A stretch of 64,000 bases of DNA from Hahellaceae bacterium (GTDB taxonomy: Bacteria; Pseudomonadota; Gammaproteobacteria; Pseudomonadales; Oleiphilaceae), in contig JACKOB010000004.1 of the NCBI GenBank assembly GCA_024234575.1, forward strand, positions 1 through 64,000. The letters run 5' to 3'. Below, piece by piece: positions 9,209 through 18,500 of this stretch. Each line of letters starts with the position of its first letter. Position 1 is the stretch's first letter. A program made the translations under genes and the position numbers. The notes beneath the pieces are model-generated. The model did not search any database. It was not told the origin of the DNA and saw only the letters and a program-made list of their open reading frames with translations.

Positions 9209-11314
9209 TTAGCTGTTCGGCTGTTTTTGTGTGAGTCTGAATAAAGACGGGATTTCTTCAGCTTCGACAGGGTGCGAAAGATAGAAGCCTTGCCCGTAAT
9301 CACAACCGAGTGCTTGCAAGTATCGCAGTTGCTCGACGGTTTCAATGCCTTCAGCAATGACTTTTAGATCCAGGCTATGTGCCAGTTGGATAATCGCTTT
9401 AATAATCTTTTCGTCACTTCTGTCGATACCAATGTCTTTCACGAAAGTTTGATCCACTTTCAGGTAGTCTACCGGCAGAACTTTCAGATAATTTAACGAA
9501 GAGTAGCCGGTACCAAAGTCATCAATAGATACCCTGATGCCGTGCTGTTTTAGTTTCTTTAAGACTTGTATGGCTGTTTCCGGGTCATCCATCACGGCAG
9601 ACTCGGTTACCTCGAGCTCTATCCAGGTAGGGTTGAGGCGGTCGAGATAAATTGCATCCAATACCTGTTTGACGAATGTTCCTCGCTTCAGGTCGAGGGG
9701 GGATGCGTTAATGGCAACCCGCAGGGGAATGTTCAGACGGCTGTTCTCGTTCCATACTTTGGTGTCGTGGATGGCCTTTTTTAAAGCCCATTGCGTAATA
9801 TCGCTAATGTAACCGATACTTTCTGCGACCGGAATAAACTTACCGGGTGGAACTGATCCCAGTGTCGGGCTGTTCCAACGTATCAATGCTTCAGCGCCAG
9901 CCATCTTCATGGTTTTTAAATTGAATTTGGGTTGAAACACCAGGTGGAACTCACGGTTGTAATTGGCTTTTCGCAGGTTGACCGCAATGAGAAATTTCTC
10001 GTTTAACTCCTTTTGCGCACTTTCGTTGAAAAAGCAAAATCCATCTTTACCATTCTGTTTCGCCAAATACATCGCGGTATCAGCCGCACTCACTAAACGA
10101 GTGATTTCGTCCGAATGTTCCGGAAACAAGGCGATACCGACATTGCCGCTTGAGTAGATCTCGCGGCCGTTAGCAAAGTAGGGCAGTTTTAATGTTTTGG
10201 TTATTTGCATGGCGAGGTTTTTTAAAACCCGCTTCGATGACTGGCGGGTAATCATGGCAAACTCATCGCCGCCAAGCCGGGCAATTGTGCTATCTGGTGG
10301 CATGATTTCTTGCAGGCGTTTGCCAAATTGCTCCAGTAATGCATCCCCGCACAAATGCCCAAAATTGTCATTGATGGCTTTGAAGTTATCAATGTCGATC
10401 AGTAGGAGGCTAAATGTTTTATTGTTTCTAAGTCCGCTTTCTATTTCAGTGGTCAGTACTTCGTAGAACGATCGGCGGTTGAGCAGACGGGTTAACTGAT
10501 CTTCACTGGCGAGGCTTTCTAATCGCCGTTCGATCAACATTCTTTCAGTAATATCCTGAAAAGCGATGATGCCGCCAATGAGCTTACCATTCTCAAACAT
10601 GGCTGTCTGGGTAAAGGTGACTGGAAAAAACTCACCACTTGGACGCCAGAAAGTGGCAGAATCCGCATGCATATTCTGGCCATCTAAATAGTTCTGCACG
10701 AAGTCACTTTGCCACCACTGTTCTTCGTTTTTATCTCTTGCCATGATGTCTTTGAGTGATGACGATACCAGTTCTTCGGCTGGAATGGTTAGTAGCGTGC
10801 TGGCGGCGACATTGGCGTAATCAATAATCAGGTCCGTGTTGAAACCAATGATGCCTTCGCCACTGTAGTCGAGCAGTTTTCCTCGGGCGTCGTGTTTCAT
10901 TTTTTCTTTACACAGACTATCCACTAGTGCCTGGTTGTGTTGGAAGAGGCGATAGAACGTCTGTACTTTCGAGCAAAAAGCCTCGGGGGTGACTGGTTTT
11001 TGCAAATAGTCTACGGCACCCAGTGCGTAACCCTGCCTTTGCATCTCGGCATCGTTGGCGTTGCCGGTAACAAACATGATTGGCGGTGGAGAGTTGACTT
11101 CGTCTTTGATTTTTTTGGCACAGGTAAAACCATCCATGCCGGGCATCAGGTAATCAAGAACAATGAGAAAGTATGAGTTTTTTTTAACGAGCTCAACGGC
11201 TGTTGCGCCATCCGGGGCATGATCGCACTCTATGTCAGCAACTGATTTGGCAATTGCACTGAGAATAAAGAAAGACGTTGGATCATCGTCGGTAATGAGA
11301 AGCTTTGGCTGCAT
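9209..11314 (-). CDS. REC-PAS-GGDEF-EAL response regulator (c-di-GMP turnover)
   Basis: This 701-residue cytoplasmic regulator combines a receiver domain (1-125, phospho-acceptor Asp54 in VLDYLMPGMDGF, KPVT near 108), a PAS domain (about 140-260), a GGDEF domain and a C-terminal EAL domain. The cyclase motif RLGGDEFAMI is intact, but no RxxD inhibitory site is present at the usual place. The phosphodiesterase domain is also intact, with EALIRW, INASPLD, ELEVTESAVM, DDFGTGYSSL, YLKVDQTFV and AEGIET. It could make or break down c-di-GMP under phosphorelay control. No histidine kinase is adjacent. AGGA precedes ATG 11314. Confidence 0.9.
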   Translation of the reverse strand: MQPKLLITDDDPTSFFILSAIAKSVADIECDHAPDGATAVELVKKNSYFLIVLDYLMPGMDGFTCAKKIKDEVNSPPPIMFVTGNANDAEMQRQGYALGAVDYLQKPVTPEAFCSKVQTFYRLFQHNQALVDSLCKEKMKHDARGKLLDYSGEGIIGFNTDLIIDYANVAASTLLTIPAEELVSSSLKDIMARDKNEEQWWQSDFVQNYLDGQNMHADSATFWRPSGEFFPVTFTQTAMFENGKLIGGIIAFQDITERMLIERRLESLASEDQLTRLLNRRSFYEVLTTEIESGLRNNKTFSLLLIDIDNFKAINDNFGHLCGDALLEQFGKRLQEIMPPDSTIARLGGDEFAMITRQSSKRVLKNLAMQITKTLKLPYFANGREIYSSGNVGIALFPEHSDEITRLVSAADTAMYLAKQNGKDGFCFFNESAQKELNEKFLIAVNLRKANYNREFHLVFQPKFNLKTMKMAGAEALIRWNSPTLGSVPPGKFIPVAESIGYISDITQWALKKAIHDTKVWNENSRLNIPLRVAINASPLDLKRGTFVKQVLDAIYLDRLNPTWIELEVTESAVMDDPETAIQVLKKLKQHGIRVSIDDFGTGYSSLNYLKVLPVDYLKVDQTFVKDIGIDRSDEKIIKAIIQLAHSLDLKVIAEGIETVEQLRYLQALGCDYGQGFYLSHPVEAEEIPSLFRLTQKQPNS

Positions 11315-11425
11315 AATATTCCTGCTCTGCGTTCAAGCGCGAATGACTTCATAAGTGTAGAGCAGATTTCAGCGGTTAGCAGTTGGTGTTGCAAATAGGA
11401 ATAATTTCTAAGGTAAGGGGGGGGG

Positions 11426-11449
11426 CTGGGCACCTTAAATAGTGCCCAG
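11426..11449 (-). terminator. Perfect 8-bp hairpin beyond the slipin operon
   Basis: CTGGGCAC (11426-11433) pairs with GTGCCCAG (11442-11449) around an 8-nt loop, just downstream of the slipin stop on the minus strand. No T-run follows. Instead a G9 tract on the + strand (11417-11425) gives C9 on the transcript. It is more likely a processing or stabilising hairpin than a classic intrinsic terminator. Confidence 0.4.
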
Positions 11450-11458
11450 GAGAAGGTG

Positions 11459-12304
11459 TTATCGGTTGATAATTCCTTTAATTGCTTGCGGTAGGTCAGC
11501 AGGAATCACGACCATTTTAGCGTTAGGTGATTTCGCCATCTGTTCCATTGCCATAACGTAACGTTCTCCAAGCAGATACATGACAGGCATCTCCTTGTCA
11601 CCAATGGCCAGAGTGACTCGCTCAATTGCCTCGCGGCTGGCATCCGCCAAAACTACCTGAGCTTGCGCGTCGCGCTTGGAGGCTTCAAGTCGGCCGTCTG
11701 CTTCCAGGATGGCTGCTTGTTTCTCACCTTCAGCACGGGTCACTGTCGCGCGGCGTTGCCTTTCTGCCGCGGCTTGTTCTTCCATGGCTTTTTGCATGGT
11801 GGGTGATGGATTAATGTCTTGAATCTCTACCGTTTTTAAGATAATTCCCCAGTCGGCGATATCATCAGATATGGTTTCTTTCAACCGTGCTTTTATTCTG
11901 TCTCTTGACGAAAGTGCCTCATCAAGTTTCAGTTCGCCAATAATTGAACGGAGCGATGTCTGCACCAGAGTTTGAATCGCAATGGTGTAGTTCTCAATGC
12001 CGTAGATTGCTTTTTCTGGGGCAACAATATTGATGTAGGCAACCGCATTCGCAATAATTACCGCGTTGTCTTCGGTGATAACTTCCTGTGAGGGAATGTC
12101 CAGCACGATATCTTTGGTGGTTACTCTGGCCGCCACCGAGTCAATATAAGGGACAATGATGTTCAATCCAGGTGTTAGCGTGGCGTGGAACTTTCCGAGC
12201 CTCTGCACGATATGTTTTGAGCCTTGCGGCACGATGCGCACACCCATGCCAACGGTGACCAGCACCAAGGCAACCAGTACACCAACAACGATTAATCCTT
12301 CCAT
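11459..12304 (-). CDS. Slipin / QmcA-like SPFH membrane protein
   Basis: A 281-residue SPFH (stomatin/prohibitin) protein, with one N-terminal hydrophobic helix (residues 3-25) and the SPFH core (about 25-190). A charged coiled-coil region follows, containing EEQAAAERQRRATVTRAEGE and similar Ala/Glu/Arg repeats, then a C-terminal segment with AMEQMAKSPNAKMVVIP. Such proteins form large oligomeric scaffolds at the inner membrane and are linked to membrane microdomains and protease control. It is transcribed 97 nt after the NfeD gene, the standard partner, so the two form an operon. The start is ATG with a GGAGAAAAG-type ribosome site just upstream (about 12307-12314). Confidence 0.9.
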   Translation of the reverse strand: MEGLIVVGVLVALVLVTVGMGVRIVPQGSKHIVQRLGKFHATLTPGLNIIVPYIDSVAARVTTKDIVLDIPSQEVITEDNAVIIANAVAYINIVAPEKAIYGIENYTIAIQTLVQTSLRSIIGELKLDEALSSRDRIKARLKETISDDIADWGIILKTVEIQDINPSPTMQKAMEEQAAAERQRRATVTRAEGEKQAAILEADGRLEASKRDAQAQVVLADASREAIERVTLAIGDKEMPVMYLLGERYVMAMEQMAKSPNAKMVVIPADLPQAIKGIINR

Positions 12305-12401
12305 TTCTTTTCTCCTTAGTTAATAAGTACTTCGCAGCGACGATACAATTCGCCAGTTATGGTATGTGTTATATTTTCTTCGACTGTGCAGGGCTTTAGC
12401 A

Positions 12402-12866
12402 TCAAGAAAAGTGGGTAACGATCAATGAATTACCAGAGATGTCAGTCACTTTTACTTTGTTGCCTACGGCTTCATCGGTATCAGAAATGAACACCCACTC
12501 ATCCTCGCCTAGCAATGGCGCTGGAAATCTTAGTCTGCCACGGTTTTTTCCAGCATTACTTTCGATGACCAGGCCAACTTGCCCCAGCATAGTCTCTTGG
12601 CCCATGCCAGCATGCGTGCGATCTTTCCAGCGAGGTTTGATAAATTTTAGCCAAATAACAATGGCTATTAGCGCCATTCCAGCCCAGATAAACAGCTGTG
12701 TCTGAAAGGTTAGCGTTAGAATTAGCATCATGCCGCCAACAAAAAGCGCACTTAGGCCGAACCAGAATAGAATAAACCCAGACAGGAAGACCTCTCCGAT
12801 GATCAACAACATTCCAAAAACCAGCCAATGCCAATACTCTATTGCGGTGTTTAACCATTCGATCAT
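12402..12866 (-). CDS. Short NfeD-like membrane protein, partner of the slipin
   Basis: A 154-residue NfeD short-form protein. Two or three membrane helices occupy residues about 10-75, and a C-terminal OB-fold domain (about 85-154) contains LGQVGLVIESNAGKNRGRLRF. It lacks the N-terminal serine protease domain of long NfeD proteins. In other bacteria NfeD and slipin/stomatin genes are paired and the proteins are thought to interact; the same gene order here supports that. It is first in the two-gene operon. Confidence 0.85.
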   Translation of the reverse strand: MIEWLNTAIEYWHWLVFGMLLIIGEVFLSGFILFWFGLSALFVGGMMLILTLTFQTQLFIWAGMALIAIVIWLKFIKPRWKDRTHAGMGQETMLGQVGLVIESNAGKNRGRLRFPAPLLGEDEWVFISDTDEAVGNKVKVTDISGNSLIVTHFS

Positions 12867-13016
12867 TGAAGTGTCCTTATCTTCCGGTGATGTCTAAAGT
12901 GTTTGGGCGCGTTGGCCGCAAACAGGCTCTAAAAGAGAGGTTGCTTAATATTACGGTTGCAACAAGAATAGTAAACCATCATTTGCGTTAAGCGACCATA
13001 AATAACAGGGGATAGT

Positions 13017-14156
13017 GTGGATACTTTTCTTCGGCGCCTGGCTATATTGGAATACCTGCGTGTGTCCAGCAAACCACGTACAACGGAAGAGATACTGCAG
13101 CACCTGGTGGATACAGACTATTTGTATGATACGGTTCAGCACCGTTCTCTGCTGCGTACCGTCCAGCGGGACATGCTATTTCTGCTGGGGGAGATGGACG
13201 AAGGCGAGCCAGATAATGCTTTCGGGCTGGAAACAGAGCAGGGGCCGGGCCGCACGACCCTCTGGCGGTTAGATCCCTACACGGATCTGCATTTTGACTT
13301 TGAAAAAATGCCCCAGTTTATGGCGATGGCATTTGCCATGACACGCAAACATCTTAAGGATATTCTTCCTAAAAATACCGCCAGCGAACTGACGCGTTTT
13401 TTTACACAGGCAGAATCGCGTTTAGAGCAGTCGGAGAAGTCACTCTCTCCCAAACTTTATAAAAGGTTGAATGACTCGATTGAGTTCTATCAGCGGGGGC
13501 AGCGATTACAAGCCGCACCTTTCGAAATGGAGGTGCTTGATACGATCTACCGGGGCATCATTCAAGGGTGTCAGGTGGCATTCAACTATCGTGGTAAAGA
13601 GTATCGTATTCACCCATATGGCGTGGCGATTTTACTGCCTAAACTGTATTTGATCGGTAAAAAGCACGAAGATGCGGTAGCCACACACTCTTCATCGCAA
13701 GCCGATTCTGGGTTTCGTAGTTTTCTCATCAACAAAATCGAAAGCATTTATGTGTTACCCCAACAGCCGGCGCTGGTGCCCGAAGACTTCCGCTTAAAAG
13801 ATTACCTTGAGCAGGGTGAGATGGATGTGCTGCTAAGTGCCGATGCCGACAGCTATGTTCTGACGTTGCGGCTATCTGTGCCATCACATCGGCTGAATTT
13901 ACTTGATGACCTAAGTGACAGCCCCATCAGCCCTGATCAACAAATCAGCGAGCAGGATGAAAACGTCTACCTGTTACAGGCAACAGTGAAACGCACCGTA
14001 CAATTACGCAACTGGTTGTTGTCGCTGGCTGATATCAGCGAGGTAGTGTCACCGCTGATCATTCGCAAAGATATGGTAAGCTATCTGCAGAGCGCACTGG
14101 GGATTTATGCAGACGGGCTTGACTCAGCCGCGGCTCATTTTATAGCGAAGACGTGA
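13017..14156 (+). CDS. WYL-domain transcriptional regulator
   Basis: A 379-residue DNA-binding regulator. The N-terminal helix-turn-helix (about 5-70) begins with a DEOR-like segment, RLAILEYLRVSSKPRTTEEI. A WYL domain (about 175-245) carries FNYRGKEYRIHPYGVAIL and KLYLIGKK, and a C-terminal WCX-type extension follows. WYL domains bind ligands, often nucleic acids or nucleotides, and many WYL regulators control DNA-damage or defence genes. No defence gene lies nearby, so its target is unclear. It diverges from the NfeD/slipin operon (150-nt gap) and converges on the coiled-coil gene. Start codon is GTG. Confidence 0.8.
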   Translation: MDTFLRRLAILEYLRVSSKPRTTEEILQHLVDTDYLYDTVQHRSLLRTVQRDMLFLLGEMDEGEPDNAFGLETEQGPGRTTLWRLDPYTDLHFDFEKMPQFMAMAFAMTRKHLKDILPKNTASELTRFFTQAESRLEQSEKSLSPKLYKRLNDSIEFYQRGQRLQAAPFEMEVLDTIYRGIIQGCQVAFNYRGKEYRIHPYGVAILLPKLYLIGKKHEDAVATHSSSQADSGFRSFLINKIESIYVLPQQPALVPEDFRLKDYLEQGEMDVLLSADADSYVLTLRLSVPSHRLNLLDDLSDSPISPDQQISEQDENVYLLQATVKRTVQLRNWLLSLADISEVVSPLIIRKDMVSYLQSALGIYADGLDSAAAHFIAKT

Positions 14157-14179
14157 TTGGGCTGGCTTGCAACCTTCCG

Positions 14180-15241
14180 TCAAGGTTTCAATGTGACGTC
14201 CGGAAATTCGATAGTATCAGCCGGCGTTGGCTGGACCTGCGATTGTGGTGCGGTGGTTCTGTTACGTACTGGTTGGGTGAGTGCTTTTAAGCTCTGTTCG
14301 AGCTCGATGTTTCGTTCTTCTAAAGCGGCAAGACTTTTTGTTGCGGTTGCCACCTTCGCTTCGGCTGATTTGAGCTGCCGGGTTTGCTCTGCCAGTTCCG
14401 CCTTTACTTTATCCGCCTCGGTCATATATTTTTCATGCCATGCTTTGGTTTCTTGATAACGTTTGGCGAGCGCATCAAAGGCAGATTTTCGTTTGTTGAT
14501 TTCTTTTTGCAACTCGACATTTTCATTGCGGAACATCTCAGACTGACGCTGTAAGTCTTTAATCACTGTATCTCTTTCATTATTGATTGAGTCAATCATG
14601 TCCATGGTGGTCGCTAACTCAGCGGATTTTTCGCTAATGCTGCTTTGCAAAGCCTGGTATGCCGTTTTAAGGTTCTGTTTTTCGTTGTTCAGTTTGGCCA
14701 GGCTGTCAGCCATGTCTGACTTATCTTGTTCTAAGGCGGCTATTCGGCCAGCAGTGTAAGTCAGCAGCTTCTGGGCCTCTATCGTTAAGGCGTTGATGTC
14801 GGTGGCGGCCTCGACTCGGCTAACAATGCTGCGGGTATCTTCATTTTCGCCAGCCGGCGTAATCAACAGTGCCTGTTTTAGCGCCTTGGTCTGCAGCTCT
14901 GTGGCAGTGGCTTTTTCGGCGAGCTGTGTTGCTAGCTGGTCGCGTTGCGTAACGGTTGTCTCTAAATGGTTGCTTTTATCCAGCAGGTCAGAACTTAGTA
15001 TCTGGCTGTCATAGTAGAATTTAAATGCCAGGAAAGAGACGGTAACCGCAGTAAGTAAACCTAGTGCCAGGAAGATAGACAAGTTTCGGTTTTTCTTTTG
15101 CAGCAAATCGATGAGCTGGTTCGCATAAGAATTGGCATCGCCAGAGCCAAAGTTAGGAAAGGGTCTTTCCAGTCTGGCCTCGATGATGTTATTGCCACTT
15201 TTTTCATGCTCACTTCCTTTTGGGGTGCTCTTGGCTTCCAC
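14180..15241 (-). CDS. Membrane-anchored coiled-coil protein, function unknown
   Basis: The 353-residue product has a short cytoplasmic N-terminus, one transmembrane helix (about residues 65-85 in this version, LSIFLALGLLTAVTVSFLAF) and a long Ala/Glu/Lys/Gln-rich coiled coil over most of the rest. The tail is Pro/Thr-rich. I prefer GTG 15241 to ATG 15298 because AAGGAG lies nine bases upstream of that GTG and the extra 19 residues look non-coding. The architecture suggests a periplasmic scaffold or cell-envelope factor, but I recognise no family. It converges on the WYL gene. Confidence 0.6.
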   Translation of the reverse strand: MEAKSTPKGSEHEKSGNNIIEARLERPFPNFGSGDANSYANQLIDLLQKKNRNLSIFLALGLLTAVTVSFLAFKFYYDSQILSSDLLDKSNHLETTVTQRDQLATQLAEKATATELQTKALKQALLITPAGENEDTRSIVSRVEAATDINALTIEAQKLLTYTAGRIAALEQDKSDMADSLAKLNNEKQNLKTAYQALQSSISEKSAELATTMDMIDSINNERDTVIKDLQRQSEMFRNENVELQKEINKRKSAFDALAKRYQETKAWHEKYMTEADKVKAELAEQTRQLKSAEAKVATATKSLAALEERNIELEQSLKALTQPVRNRTTAPQSQVQPTPADTIEFPDVTLKP

Positions 15242-15579
15242 GTGATTTTTCTCCTTGGCGGAATAAATGCGGCGGTTTGCACTACCGGGTAAAAACATTG
15301 GTTTAAGGCAATTTTGAGGCTCGGTTTTCGTATCCGGTATGCCACTGTTATAGCCTAAAGCGTATAATAATTATCAGTTTAGCAACAAAATCTAAGATGT
15401 GACGTTAATATGTGACGAAGTGCCGTATATTGTCGTTATTTTCGATATCGCTGTCACTGCGTAATGTTCGTGTGTGGTCTATGCTTATTGAGACGACAGA
15501 TCATAGTGTTCTGGTGAGGTTTCGGCCGCACAATACGCCAGGCACCGAACAGATAATGCTTGTGTGAGGAAGTATTTTC
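15242..15579. other. Divergent intergenic region with a short direct repeat
   Basis: This region lies between the coiled-coil gene (-) and the PilZ-DUF1631 gene (+). ATGTGACG occurs twice, at 15397-15404 and 15410-15417, a 13-bp period that could be a regulator site. A GAGGAAG ribosome site (15566-15572) precedes the TTG start at 15580. Nothing else is recognised. Confidence 0.35.
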
Positions 15580-18500
15580 TTGGAAAAAAGAGTTCATTAT
15601 CGTGTGCCGTTTGAACATATGGCCAAAATCCATTTTCAGGGGAAGGCTATACCCTGTTTGTTGCGAGACTTCTGCCCAGGCGGTGTTTTAGTCGATTTGG
15701 ACAGTTTCAACGAGACAGGTAAGCATGGCATTGATGGCGCCACCTTTGGTTCGGTTGTCGAAATGACACTGGATGCTGATCGCGGTGATCAGAAGCACAA
15801 ACTCAACTTTAAAGCCGAAGTGCGCCACCAGAAGCAGGGGGCCGTCGGCCTGAAATTCTGCGCCATCGATAAGCGCACTCTCGATCAGCTGAAAGATCTT
15901 GCCCATTACACTAATAAGCAGCACTCCATTGAAATAGATCACTCCATTGGTGCCGATAATGCTGAGGTGAAATCAAAGTCTGCACTGGCTGATGTGCCTG
16001 ATCAGGCTGCACCGTTGCGTTTTGGTGCGCAGCTTCTGGCAGGTTATCGTCGTGTCATATTAGAAAGTTTACCGGTTGCTATCGAGCGGGGAATGCGTGT
16101 CGCCGCGGATAAATTATTGATGACGATGAACGAGTCTGCTGACGCATGGCTTCGGGCGGATTTCAATTTGTCGCTGCAGATGATTGAAACGCGCGGACAC
16201 TGGATTGCAGAGCGGGTATCACAGAAAGTAACGGAAGAGTTGGCGAAAGTGGTAGATGGGCCTGCACAAACCAGACCGAGCGAATCGTCTACTCGTGCAA
16301 ACCAAAATACCCGCGTCAAACTGGAAGTAATGCAGAAAGATGCGTTTGAAGATTGGCTGGCGGTAAATATGGCCATTCGCGCCATTGAAAATGAAGTCGG
16401 TTATGATCTGGGACGTATTGCGACAGTGCTGTCGCAAATCAGCAGCCGCAAAATGGATGTGCAAAGCTGTCCGGTAGGGCCTGATTTTATCCTCAAAACC
16501 CTTAGCGCCGCTTTCAGCAGCCTTGAGCTGCCATCCTCCTCACAGCCATTAATTTTTAAAACAATTGGTAAGATTCTGCAAAATGAGTTGCGTGACATTT
16601 ATGCGGTCATGCTGGCGGGAGCCGAACGCTTCGGGTTTGATTTAAAAATACAGAGCATCGCGGCTTCACACCGTGCAGTGCCCGAACGTACTAAAACTGA
16701 TGTACATAGCGATAAAACCAAGGGAAATAAGCCTGCCGCCTCTGTTGCCGAGAAAAAAATAGCGGCGCCTGACCTGGCCAAGCCTAAACAACAGGCAACC
16801 GTAGGGCAGGTATTGTCGCGGCCCGGTGCCGGTTCGACCCTCGCCCCACTTTTTAACCATTTCAACGGCCTGAAAGAACATGGTGGCGCAGATCATGACA
16901 ATGACGGGGCGGGTGACTCATACCTGCCGACGATGGGGGTGTTGCGCAATCTGATTCAACTTGGGGCCTCGGTTGGTAAGGGGGGCTCGTTAGTTAATAG
17001 TTCGCACCGCTTTGAGAAAACAGAAAATGATCTGGCTGGAAGGCCAAGTGTTGATCGAGCACATGTACTTGAGGCTGTATCGAGGCTGCAGAGCGAAACA
17101 GACTCTGAGGAAGGTGGGGCGCTTTTTACCAAGCCGTTGTTGGTGCAATTAACACAAGTGCTGCAATCGTCGGGCCTGCTGACCAGTGAAACAGCGCTTG
17201 CTCAGGATGACAGCAGCTTGATAAATATTACTGATCAGCTGTTTTCGTCCATTCTGGGGCAAAATGGTCTCAATGAAGTGTTAAAGAAGTGGATTGAGAA
17301 GCTGAAGCTTTCAATATTGAAGGTGATTCTGCTCGACAATACTTTCTTTTCTAACAGTCAGCATCCAGCGCGATTGTTTATCAATCAACTGGCCAAGCTA
17401 GGTTCGGTAAAGCGGGCGACCAATACTGGCCTTGAGAAAACCCTTGAGCATTTTACTTCTCGCGTTATCAACGAATATACGGGTGATAATGCCGTCTTTG
17501 AGGATGCTCTGAAAGAAATCAACCTGCTTGTTGAGCGTCAGGAAAAGGCATTTGAAAGAAACGCAGATCGTATTGCCCGTACCTATGAAGGTCAGCAAAA
17601 GCTTGCCAGAGCCAGGCACCAGGTAACGGAAGAAATTGCAGAGCGATTAGTGGGTAAAGAAGTTCCCAAATTGTTGCTGGAGTTTCTCGAAGTGGCGGGC
17701 TGGCGTCAGTTTTTAGTGGTGACACTATTAAGAGAGGGCGCACGCAGTGATACCTACAATGACTCTTTGGGTGTGATTGACACGTTATTTAAGTGGTTGT
17801 CCAAAGATGGCGGCGAGAACCGAAACCAGGAAGCGGACTTCGAAATGGATCTGGAAGCGCCGACTTTGTTTGATATGGTTGACCGGGAACTCGCCTCTGC
17901 CGGGCAGACAGGCTATCAGCGTATTTTGAATAAAATGAAGGCGGCAGTTCTTGAGGATGAAGTGCTGGATACTGTGCCGCTGGAAGAGTACCGCTGGACC
18001 GGGGAAGGCGCAGATGAAATCGTCAAGCTTGAGCAGTCAGAGTCACCAAGGCAGTTAACACGCTGGGAGAAGCGGGCTACCTCGTTGTCGGTGGGTGACT
18101 GGATTGAGTTTGAACTGGATGGTAAAGACCGACAGCGTATGCGCTTGGCCTGGTCGGGCACAAACTCTTACCGGTTTGTTTTCGTCAGCAGTCAGGGGCT
18201 AAGAGATGTGGATATTATCCTGGACGACTTTGCGGAAGGCATCAAAGATGGTCGCTTTAAGGTGCTCGATGCAGATGAAGTGCCTTTGGTAGATCAGGGA
18301 TTGCACAACATGGTGCAGTCTGTTTATGAAGACCTTGCCGGCCAAGCCAGTTGCGATCCGCTCACCGGGGTTTTAAGTCGACAAGAGTTCGAGCGCTATA
18401 TGGCGAGGGCTGTCGCAGACACCGTCACCCATAAAATGCCCTATTTTATAGCCTATCTCGATATTGACCAGTTTCGCGTGGTTAACAACAGCTACGGGCA

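Noticed and set aside
8716..9357. 213-codon minus-strand open frame across the sohB 3' end
   Set aside because: It runs antisense through the conserved sohB sequence and into the next gene, has no ribosome site and no recognisable domain.
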